Source of the DNA: Pontibacter rufus
GTDB taxonomy: Bacteria; Bacteroidota; Bacteroidia; Cytophagales; Hymenobacteraceae
Reading direction: 5' to 3'
Length of the DNA: 64,000 bases
Assembly (NCBI RefSeq): GCF_015694705.1
Contig: NZ_JADQDR010000005.1
Span: 186,001 to 250,000, forward strand
Shown: one piece after another, positions 16,319-23,201 of the stretch
Layout of the letters: every line of letters starts with the position of its first letter
How positions within the stretch are numbered: the first letter of the stretch is position 1
Position numbers and translations under genes: made by a program
The notes under the pieces: model-generated
The model's input: only the letters and a program-made list of their open reading frames with translations
What the model was told of the DNA's origin: nothing
Databases searched by the model: none

Positions 16319-17344
16319 ATGGACACTGAACAAAGAACACAAAGACGCGGCGTAGCCGTAGTAACAGGCGCTTCAGCCGGGTTGGGACGAGCAACAGTAC
16401 GCGAGTTCGCTAAAAACGGCTATGATGTGGCAATGCTGGCAAGAGGATTGGAAGGGCTGGAAGGCGCAAAAAGAGAAGTGGAAGCTGTAGGGCGCAAAGC
16501 AGTTTATTTTGTAGTAGATGTAGCCGACGCCGAAGCTGTGGAAGCTGCTGCCGCCGCAACCGAACTCGAACTGGGCGAAATTGATGTATGGGTAAACAAT
16601 GCCATGAACAGCGTTTTTAGCCCGGTAAAGGAAATGAAGCCCGAAGAATATAAACGCGTAACCGAGGTAACTTACCTGGGCCAGGTATACGGCACCCTGG
16701 CTGCGCTTAAAAGAATGCTGCCCCGCAACAGAGGTTCTATTGTGCTGGTGGGCTCGGCCCTGGCTTATAGAGGCATTCCCCTGCAATCGGCTTATTGCGG
16801 CTCCAAACATGCCGTTCAGGGTTTCTTTGATTCGCTGAAAACAGAGCTGCTGCACGACAAGAGCAAAATAAAACTAAGTATGGTGCAGCTGCCGGCCATG
16901 AATACCACACAGTTTGGATTTGTAAAATCGCGCCTGCCCAACAAGCCTAGGCCGATGGGGAAAATTTACCAGCCCGAAGTAGCGGCCAGGGCTATCCTGT
17001 TTGCTGCAGAAGATGGCCGCCGTGAAGTATTTGTTGGTTATCCGACCGTGGAAGCTATCGTGGGTAATAAAATAGCGCCTTGGTTTGCTGATTACGTACT
17101 GGCTAAAACTGGTTTTGATGGTCAGCAAACGGATGTACCGGCCGACCCGAACAAGCCGAACAACTTATGGGAACCTATCCCCGGCGATCATGGCGCACAT
17201 GGTAACTTTGGTGAACATGCCGCAGATTTCAGCCCGGAACTATGGCTGAGCATGAACCGCAATAAAATTCTGGCTGGAGCTGCAATCCTCGGGGGAATTA
17301 TTGCAGGAACTATATTTTCAAAAAATCAACGGGACGACGACTAG
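16319..17344 (+). CDS. Short-chain dehydrogenase/reductase with C-terminal membrane anchor
   Basis: 341 residues. The NAD(P)-binding motif TGASAGLGRA is near residue 17, followed by NNAMN (the NNAG equivalent), the catalytic Ser in VGSALAYRG and YCGSKHA (Tyr-xxx-Lys). The family core is about 250 residues; here an extra tail follows, with PDPNKPNNLWEPIPGDHGAHG-like sequence and a hydrophobic anchor (GAAILGGIIAGTIF) before a short charged end. It would sit on the inner membrane, catalytic domain in the cytoplasm. Substrate unknown. Confidence 0.86.
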   Translation: MDTEQRTQRRGVAVVTGASAGLGRATVREFAKNGYDVAMLARGLEGLEGAKREVEAVGRKAVYFVVDVADAEAVEAAAAATELELGEIDVWVNNAMNSVFSPVKEMKPEEYKRVTEVTYLGQVYGTLAALKRMLPRNRGSIVLVGSALAYRGIPLQSAYCGSKHAVQGFFDSLKTELLHDKSKIKLSMVQLPAMNTTQFGFVKSRLPNKPRPMGKIYQPEVAARAILFAAEDGRREVFVGYPTVEAIVGNKIAPWFADYVLAKTGFDGQQTDVPADPNKPNNLWEPIPGDHGAHGNFGEHAADFSPELWLSMNRNKILAGAAILGGIIAGTIFSKNQRDDD

Positions 17345-17364
17345 CCGCAGTGATAGCAAAAACA

Positions 17365-17403
17365 AAACCCTGAGCAAGGCACCCCCATGCCTTGTCAGGG
17401 TTT
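17365..17403 (+). terminator. Hairpin terminator of the SDR gene
   Basis: AAACCCTGA(G)CAAGGCA pairs with TGCCTTGTCAGGGTTT around CCCCCA-type loop bases; one bulged G. It lies 20 bp after the stop and ends in TTTC. Confidence 0.7.
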
Positions 17404-17436
17404 CTAATTAAACGGATACAACCGTTTAATATACTT

Positions 17437-17586
17437 TTATCGGTGCGATCTGTCTGCCAGAAAAGTAGCCTTTTTAACCTGTTTGAAACTTACATTGCTG
17501 TATGCCGGACAGGTATGTTGCTGACAGGAGGCAAATAATACAAGCGTGAAAACGAAAAGAAATGCCTTGAGTAAAAGTATTTTCAT
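17437..17586 (-). CDS. Tiny lipoprotein (49 residues)
   Basis: Read directly from the sequence: ATG at 17586, TAA at 17437. The N-terminus MKILLLKAFLFVFTLVLFAS is a lipoprotein signal peptide with lipobox LFASC (Cys21). The mature part is only 29 residues, starting CQQHTCPAYSN and ending FLADRSHR. Small Bacteroidota lipoproteins with a CPAY/CPTY element next to the lipidated Cys recur in my memory of such genomes, which supports a real gene, but no function is known. A possible -7 box for this strand lies at 17745-17752. Confidence 0.62.
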   Translation of the reverse strand: MKILLLKAFLFVFTLVLFASCQQHTCPAYSNVSFKQVKKATFLADRSHR

Positions 17587-17950
17587 TGGGTTCAGATGTT
17601 GGGTTCGCGTATGTAAAAGTATTGTTCTCCATTAAGTATCCGGACTTACCCTTATTCTACCGGCAACCCGCCAATTTCCTGCACCGAATAAAAGCTTACC
17701 TACAACCACGCTTTTCAATTAGGTTGTTGCTATATTACGTAGTGCAAATATATATTGTTTAGTAACAATTACAATTTTTTTAAATTAAAATCATTAAATT
17801 TAAAATAAGTTTATTTCTGAAACTTTGATTGGAGATGACTAAAGACAGGCACAATTATAAAAGCATTCTGTTTAAGCTTAATCTAATTTCATAAATATTT
17901 AAATTTTAAATAGATTTAATCTGATGCAGGGAATTGTGCCTTTAAGCAAA
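17587..17950. other. AT-rich leader region of the tiny lipoprotein gene
   Basis: About 360 bp, strongly AT-rich from 17740 to 17930, with no convincing gene. CAAATATA at 17745-17752 reads TATATTTG on the minus strand, fitting the -7 consensus and giving the lipoprotein mRNA a leader of about 150 nt. A run of A/T palindromes (AAATTTAAAAT and similar) follows. Confidence 0.4.
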
Positions 17951-17983
17951 AAGCGGTAACTGCATATTATACAGTTACCGCTT
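17951..17983 (-). terminator. Hairpin terminator of the ABC-F gene
   Basis: Perfect 12-bp stem AAGCGGTAACTG / CAGTTACCGCTT with a 9-nt loop. On the minus strand it is followed by TTTTTGC. It lies about 30 bp beyond the ABC-F stop. Confidence 0.75.
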
Positions 17984-18014
17984 CTTTTTTAACACAGGTT
18001 ATTTTGCTTTGTCA

Positions 18015-19940
18015 CTACATTTTTGCTTCCAATTGCTCCGCCTCCAGCATCAGTTCTTCCCACTTCTGTTGCTGCACAGCCAGTTCCTTCTGCACAGCTT
18101 TTAACTTTAGCGAAGTTTCCTCCAACAGGCTCACATTGGCATATACCTTCGGATCTGCAAGTTTGGTTTCGTATCTGGCCTGTTCCTGCTCCAGGTCCGA
18201 TACCTGCTTCTCTACGTCCCGCACCAGCTTATTCACCTGCTTTAGCTGGTTACTCAGCTGCGCGTAATCGCTTTTTTCGCGGGGCTGTTTTTGCTTCTCT
18301 TCCTGTTTGGCTGCGGGGATAGCGGCGGCTTTTTTGGCCTCCTTCTCGCGCTGCTCCTGAAACAGCTCATACTCGTGGTAAGTACCGGGGTATTCTTTTA
18401 GCTGATAATCCTCGATGTACCAGATTTTAGTAGCTACATTTTCTACAAAAAACCGGTCGTGCGAGATAACCACAAACGTACCTTCATACTGCTCCAGCGC
18501 CTGAATCAGGATGTTGACCGACTGCATGTCGAGGTGGTTGGTCGGTTCGTCCAGCATCAGGAAGTTGGCCTGCGAGATAAGCGTTTTGGCCAGGGCCACG
18601 CGGCTTTTTTCACCACCCGACAGTACTTTTATTTTTTTAAAAGCATCCTCGCCTGTAAAAAGAAAAGAACCCAGAACTGTACGCAGTTCCATCTCCGTTT
18701 TGTTGGAACCCGCCTGCTGCAGTTCCTGCAGAACCTCATTTTCCACGTTCAGCGATTCGAGCTGGTGCTGCGCATAAAACGACATAATTACGTTGTGTCC
18801 CAACTCGCGGTTTCCCTGAATGGGCTCGGTGCCGGCAATAATGCGCAACAGCGTAGACTTGCCCTTTCCATTGGCTCCAACCAGCGCAATTTTGTCGCCG
18901 CGCTCGATGTGCACGTTGGTATCTCTGAAAATCAGCTTGTCGCCGTAGCGCTTGCTCATATGCTCCAGCCGGAAAATGTGGCGGCCAGGCTGCGTACTGA
19001 ATTTAAAGCTGAAATTTACTTTAGCTGATTCCGGGGCCACCTCCTCTACCCTGTCCATTTTGTCGAGCAGCTTCTGGCGGCTCTGGGCCTGCTTCGCTTT
19101 GGATGCTTTGGCCTTGAAACGTTCAATAAAACGCTCTGCCTGCTTTATCTGCGACTGCTGGTTATCGTAAGCGCCTTTTTGTATTTCGTTGCGCAGCGCC
19201 TTTTCCTCTACATAAAAGCTATAGTTGCCCGCGTATACATTCAGTTTGCTGTTGGCTACCTCCACAATCATGTTGGTTGTTCTGTCCAGAAACTCCCGGT
19301 CGTGCGATACAATGACCACTGCTCCCTCAAAGCGCTCCAGGTAAGACTCCAGCCATTTGATAGAAGGCAAGTCCAGGTGGTTGGTAGGTTCATCGAGCAG
19401 GAGCAGCGAAGGTTGCTGCAACAGGATTTTGGCCAGCATTACGCGCATGCGCCATCCGCCCGAAAAAGAAGCCAGCGGCTGCTGCAGTTCTTCGGTGCTG
19501 AAGCCAAGGCCTTCCAGTATGGCTTCGGCATTGGCCTGCATGGTATAGCCCCCCAAAGCCTCGAAGCGCTCCTGCAGGTTCGCCAGCCTGTCTACCAGGT
19601 CATCATGGAAATTATTTTCGAACTCCAGCAGCACCTTGTCAATTTCGCCCTGCAGGCTCATGGCCTCAGCAAAGGCCTGCATGGCTACCGACAGGATGCT
19701 CTCATGCGTTTCGTAGCTGAGCAGATCCTGGTTCAGAAATCCGATGGTCGTTTCCTTACTCATCTGTATGCTACCGCCATCAGGTTTATACTCGCCCACA
19801 ATAATGCGCAGCAGCGTGGATTTCCCGGTTCCGTTCAGCCCTATCAGGCCAATCTTATCTTTTGGTTTGATGTGCAGGTTGGCCTCGTCATACATGGGGC
19901 GGCTGCCGAAGTGGAAACTAAGGTTATTTATGGAAATCAT
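18015..19940 (-). CDS. ABC-F family ATPase (Uup/ABCF3-like)
   Basis: 641 residues from MISINNLSFHFGS; the frame is open to 20036 but the extra N-terminus is not family-like. Two ATPase domains and no membrane helices. Walker A: GLNGTGKST and GANGKGKST. Signatures: SFSGGWRMR and LSGGEKSRV. Walker B: LLLDEPTNHLD and FLMLDEPTNHLD. A linker with KASKAKQAQSRQK separates them. After about residue 535 comes a Lys/Glu/Gln-rich stretch and a C-terminal coiled coil, as in Uup. The family acts on ribosomes or in DNA-structure-related roles; the specific member cannot be set from sequence alone. Confidence 0.92.
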   Translation of the reverse strand: MISINNLSFHFGSRPMYDEANLHIKPKDKIGLIGLNGTGKSTLLRIIVGEYKPDGGSIQMSKETTIGFLNQDLLSYETHESILSVAMQAFAEAMSLQGEIDKVLLEFENNFHDDLVDRLANLQERFEALGGYTMQANAEAILEGLGFSTEELQQPLASFSGGWRMRVMLAKILLQQPSLLLLDEPTNHLDLPSIKWLESYLERFEGAVVIVSHDREFLDRTTNMIVEVANSKLNVYAGNYSFYVEEKALRNEIQKGAYDNQQSQIKQAERFIERFKAKASKAKQAQSRQKLLDKMDRVEEVAPESAKVNFSFKFSTQPGRHIFRLEHMSKRYGDKLIFRDTNVHIERGDKIALVGANGKGKSTLLRIIAGTEPIQGNRELGHNVIMSFYAQHQLESLNVENEVLQELQQAGSNKTEMELRTVLGSFLFTGEDAFKKIKVLSGGEKSRVALAKTLISQANFLMLDEPTNHLDMQSVNILIQALEQYEGTFVVISHDRFFVENVATKIWYIEDYQLKEYPGTYHEYELFQEQREKEAKKAAAIPAAKQEEKQKQPREKSDYAQLSNQLKQVNKLVRDVEKQVSDLEQEQARYETKLADPKVYANVSLLEETSLKLKAVQKELAVQQQKWEELMLEAEQLEAKM

Positions 19941-19965
19941 GTCAGGCTGTTTGAAATACGAAGCA

Positions 19966-19973
19966 CAAAGGTA
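19966..19973 (-). promoter_or_regulatory. Candidate -7 box (TACCTTTG) for the ABC-F gene
   Basis: CAAAGGTA on the + strand reads TACCTTTG on the minus strand, 25 bp before the ATG at 19940. It is the same octamer as at 6835 and 11905. Confidence 0.5.
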
Positions 19974-20273
19974 CTTAATTTTACCATAGCGATAAAAGAC
20001 TAGGCCGCAATGCCATAACCCGGCACACAGAAACATTTAGCTTATACTTTCGGGAATTAGGCATTTTAAATTTACCTTGCAGTGTGCGGCTATATCCTGT
20101 TCCGACCTTTGCCATACTACGCCGTAAAGCCGGGGCTTGAGGTATAGTAGGTTTTTATCATTTTAAGCACCGGCATAGTGCTAAACATAAGCTGCTATCG
20201 CCCGTTTATACCTGGAGTAGCGTGCATACTTGAGCATTAAATCTTACCTGACAGTACCTTCACAGCAATATAT
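19974..20273. other. Intergenic stretch with two divergent promoters expected
   Basis: About 300 bp between the ABC-F -7 box and the 2H phosphoesterase gene. I see no gene. One TATACTT lies at 20043. No clear TAnnTTTG is visible for the rightward gene. Confidence 0.4.
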
Positions 20274-20825
20274 ATGATTGCGATTACTTCGCTTTTAGAC
20301 GAAATCCACTCAGCGCGCGTGTCTGATCTGACCGAACTGCTGGAGGAGAAATTTGGGCTGACGGGAGTTAAAATGACGCCATATCCGCACCTGACGCTTT
20401 TGACCGCCGAGATTCCGGATATGGATGAACTGAAGCAGTACCTGGACCAGGTATGCCTGGAAACACTCAGTTTTAAAGTGCGCACCACAGGCCTGGGCGT
20501 GTTTCCGGGGAAAAGCCCGGTGGTATACATCCCCGTGCTGCGCACGCCGCCTGTTAACAAGCTGCACGCCAAGCTTCACCGCGACATTTCAGAAATGAGC
20601 TCTGAAATGGGGGTATTCTATAATCCCAACCTGTGGCTGCCGCACATTTCGCTGGCCCTCGGCGACACCACGCCCGAAATGCTGGGGCCGGTTTTATCTT
20701 TTCTGTGCCAGTTTAATTTTAACTGGGAAATCGAAATCCATAACCTGACGATCCTGCAAAAGAGTGGCGACTTTTTCCTTAAGGAAGAAGAGTTCAGGTT
20801 TGGGCGCCGGGAGCTTATTATCTGA
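20274..20825 (+). CDS. 2H phosphoesterase superfamily protein (2'-5' RNA ligase-like)
   Basis: 183 residues, soluble. Two H-x-[T/S] motifs typical of the superfamily: PHLTLL near residue 43 and PHISLAL near residue 124, spaced as in two-domain 2H proteins. The family includes RNA cyclic phosphodiesterases (ThpR) and other enzymes acting on 2',3'-cyclic phosphates. The substrate here is unknown. Single gene, followed after about 120 bp by a long terminator shared with the convergent neighbour. Confidence 0.8.
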   Translation: MIAITSLLDEIHSARVSDLTELLEEKFGLTGVKMTPYPHLTLLTAEIPDMDELKQYLDQVCLETLSFKVRTTGLGVFPGKSPVVYIPVLRTPPVNKLHAKLHRDISEMSSEMGVFYNPNLWLPHISLALGDTTPEMLGPVLSFLCQFNFNWEIEIHNLTILQKSGDFFLKEEEFRFGRRELII

Positions 20826-20904
20826 CCCTGTATGCAGGTATAGCCCAAACCGCGCGGTGCGCTGCTCCAGCGGGTTTTCCGAAGCCAACGCAAATACACT
20901 CCAT

Positions 20905-20931
20905 ACACTCGCGGGAGCTGCGCACGCCGCG
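20905..20931 (+). repeat. Dispersed intergenic repeat, copy 1
   Basis: 27 bp beginning ACACTCGCGGGAGCTG and ending CCGCG. It matches the reverse complement of 32570-32596 at 25 of 27 positions. Both copies lie between genes. It contains the complementary words CGCGGG and CCGCG, so it can form a small stem. REP-like in character. Confidence 0.65.
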
Positions 20932-20947
20932 AGGTCTGCGGATTAAC

Positions 20948-21006
20948 ATTCCATACTAAATAAAAGGGCCTGCATTAGTTGCAGGCCCTTTTATTTAGTA
21001 TGGAAT
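20948..21006. terminator. Long perfect bidirectional terminator hairpin
   Basis: 27-bp perfect stem (20948-20974 with 20980-21006), 5-nt loop TTAGT. The inner part is GC-rich (GGGCCTGCA/TGCAGGCCC), flanked by A/T runs (AAATAAAA/TTTTATTT) that supply U-tracts in either direction. It sits between the convergent 2H phosphoesterase and deoxyhypusine-synthase-like genes. Confidence 0.82.
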
Positions 21007-21013
21007 AACAAGA

Positions 21014-21985
21014 TTACATATCCAGCACAATGGCAAAGATAAGGGGCGCTACGATGGTGGCATCAGACTCAACTACAAACTTTGGCGTTTCTTTGCCCAG
21101 TTTTCCCCACGTAATCTTCTCGTTCGGCACCGCGCCGGAGTAAGAGCCGTAGCTGGTGGTAGAATCCGAAATCTGGCAGAAATAACCCCACAGCGGCACG
21201 CTGGTGCGCTGCAAGTCCTGGTGCAGCATGGGTACCACGCAAATCGGGAAGTCGCCGGCAATACCGCCGCCAATCTGGAAGAAACCAATCTTAGATTCTT
21301 CTGTTGCCGTATTGGTATAAAAATCAGCCAGCTCCATCATGTATTGGATACCGGTTTTCATGGTATGCACATTCTTGATATCGCCGGTTATCACATGGCC
21401 TGAGTAGATGTTACCAAGAGTTGAATCTTCCCAGCCTGGTACAAAAATCGGCAAATTCTTTTTAGCCGCTTCCAGCATCCAGCTGTTTTTCGGATCTATC
21501 TGATAATACTGCTCCAGATCGCCGGAAAGTAAAATCTGGTAGAAGAACTCGTGCGGGAAGTAGGCTTTGCCTTCCTGATCCGCTTTTTCCCAGAACTTAA
21601 GCACGGTGTGCTCAATGCGGCGCATGGCCTCCTCTTCCGGAATGCAGGTGTCTGTTACGCGGTTCATGTGGCGGTTCAGCAGGGCCTCCTCATCTGCGGC
21701 AGATAACTCCCGGTAATGCGGCACGCGCTCATAAAAGTCGTGGGCCACAAGGTTAAAGACATCTTCTTCCAGGTTGGCGCCTGTGCACGTTATGGCCTGC
21801 ACTTTGTCCTGGCGGATCATCTCGGCCAGAATAATCCCCAGCTCCGCCGTAGACATGGCGCCCGCCAGTGTAATCATCATTTTGCCACCTTCGTTCAGGT
21901 GTGTTTTATATGCTTCTGCCGCGTCTATTAGGGCAGCTGCGTTGAAGTGCTTGTAGTGTTTCTTTAGAAAATCTGTTACCTGCAT
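21014..21985 (-). CDS. Deoxyhypusine-synthase-family protein
   Basis: 323 residues, cytosolic. Family features seen: MITLAGAMSTAELG, TGANLEEDVFN, FVPGWEDSTLG, FFQIGGGIAGDFPI, DSTTSYGSYSGAVPNEKITWGK with the Lys that forms the enzyme-imine intermediate in eukaryotic enzymes, and VESDATIVAPLI near the end. Bacteria have no eIF5A to modify. Bacterial members are thought to work in polyamine metabolism, moving an aminobutyl group from spermidine to a small amine (established for homospermidine-type relatives). The substrate here is unproven. It follows hslV on the same strand with about 170 bp between. Confidence 0.87.
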   Translation of the reverse strand: MQVTDFLKKHYKHFNAAALIDAAEAYKTHLNEGGKMMITLAGAMSTAELGIILAEMIRQDKVQAITCTGANLEEDVFNLVAHDFYERVPHYRELSAADEEALLNRHMNRVTDTCIPEEEAMRRIEHTVLKFWEKADQEGKAYFPHEFFYQILLSGDLEQYYQIDPKNSWMLEAAKKNLPIFVPGWEDSTLGNIYSGHVITGDIKNVHTMKTGIQYMMELADFYTNTATEESKIGFFQIGGGIAGDFPICVVPMLHQDLQRTSVPLWGYFCQISDSTTSYGSYSGAVPNEKITWGKLGKETPKFVVESDATIVAPLIFAIVLDM

Positions 21986-22158
21986 AGTTATTTGTTTTGT
22001 TCCGGTTACTACCCGTTCGGGTAGTTTGGTTCGGCAAGTTAAATAAATTCGTTTTTCGTTGTTAGTTATTCGTTATCTGCGTCCAGAATGTTATGTGAGT
22101 TTACAACTCTGCCTGCACACTTGTCAGCATAAATAGCGGAACTTACAACGCGTACCCA

Positions 22159-22701
22159 TTAAGAAGTTGGTTTCTCGATAATCAGGTTGTGGTTGGTATA
22201 AATGCAGATGTCGGCGGCAATGTTCAGGGCCTCGCGCACCATTTCCTCCGCCGACAAATGGGGCGCGTGCTTTTTCAGCGCCAGCGCTGCGGCATGGGCA
22301 TACATGCTGCCCGAGCCAATGGCGGCAATCTGGTTGTCCGGCTCCAGCACGTCGCCCGTGCCCGATATGATGAGCAATTCCTCTTTGTTGGCTACTACCA
22401 TCATGGCCTCCAGCTTGCGCAGGTACTGGTCTTTGCGCCAGTCTTTAGCCAGCTCAATGGCAGCACGCTTCATGTTGCTCTGGTAGGCATTCAGCTTCTC
22501 CTCGAAACGCTCCAGCAGCGTGAAGGCATCGGCGGTAGAACCGGCAAAGCCTGTTACGATTTTGCCGTCCAGCAGCTTGCGTATTTTCTTCACGTTGCTC
22601 TTGGCGATGTGCTTGTCCATGGTCGCCTGTCCGTCGGCGCCGAGCGCCACTTCGCCATTGTGGTAAATGCCACACACGGTGGTTGATCTTATCTTTGTCA
22701 T
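22159..22701 (-). CDS. hslV: ATP-dependent protease subunit HslV
   Basis: 180 residues. N-terminal part MTKIRSTTVCGIYHNGEVALGADGQAT: the Thr of TTV is the expected catalytic N-terminal nucleophile after a short propeptide, followed by the G.VALGADGQ.T segment of proteasome-like HslV. GFAGSTADAF, AIGSGSMYAHAAALAL and a C-terminal YTNHN follow, at full family length. It works with the HslU unfoldase in the cytoplasm; hslU is not in the window, so the two genes are apart here. Confidence 0.94.
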   Translation of the reverse strand: MTKIRSTTVCGIYHNGEVALGADGQATMDKHIAKSNVKKIRKLLDGKIVTGFAGSTADAFTLLERFEEKLNAYQSNMKRAAIELAKDWRKDQYLRKLEAMMVVANKEELLIISGTGDVLEPDNQIAAIGSGSMYAHAAALALKKHAPHLSAEEMVREALNIAADICIYTNHNLIIEKPTS

Positions 22702-23201
22702 TTTTTATACTTAATGCTGATGAAGGCAGCTATACTTTATACCTGCTGCCCTGTAAAGCTACAGCATCCTCAAACAAAAAGCCAAAACCAGCGCATGTGC
22801 CATATTGTCCTTGTTCTGCACAAAAAGTATGTTATCCGGATAATTACAGGTGCAAGCCCCAATTAGAAATTTATCAGAAGCAATCGGAGATATAATTTCG
22901 TTTTACTGCTTATCTGCCTGTTGGTCCTGTTTTGGTGCTAATATGAGATCTATGACAATGAGGATAATTTAAGTGCTTTATATATATATATTATAAATGT
23001 ATTTTTACTATATTTTATTAAAAAATTCCAAAATATAAAATCCGGTTTTGTTTTCTTTGACATAAAGAGAAACACCATCGTATATAGTAAAGATAAGCGT
23101 ATGTTCATGTTAAGCAGCTAGTTAGCGGACATGATGTGAAAAGCCTCGGTAGATCAAACTTTTAGAATACAACCTTTTTATAAAATTTTAAACTTACTAT
23201 T
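22702..23201. other. Intergenic region leading into an AT-rich island
   Basis: 500 bp without a convincing gene. The hslV-proximal part (22702-22860) has host-like composition and two TATACTT heptamers. From about 22870 the sequence turns strongly AT-rich, with an AT microsatellite at 22979-22997. A 27-bp motif shared with the upstream region of the second AT-rich gene lies at 23085-23111. I see no clear TAnnTTTG promoter for the gene at 23202. Confidence 0.5.
23085..23111 (+). repeat. 27-bp motif shared by both AT-rich inserts, copy 1
   Basis: Ends GATAAGCGTATGTTCATGTT. It matches 44592-44618 at 22 of 27 positions without gaps, and at 18 of the last 20. It lies 91 bp before the phospholipase-like ATG. 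Either a boundary or recombination-site remnant, or a common expression signal; the sequence alone does not decide. Confidence 0.5.

Noticed and set aside
19179..20003. 274-residue open frame opposite the ABC-F gene
   Set aside because: Antisense shadow of the ABC-F ATPase, which has both Walker motifs and signatures on the other strand.
22010..22027. ACTACCCG-TT-CGGGTAGT hairpin between hslV and the deoxyhypusine-synthase-like gene
   Set aside because: No U-run follows on the minus strand, so I did not call a terminator; it may be a small regulatory or chance stem.
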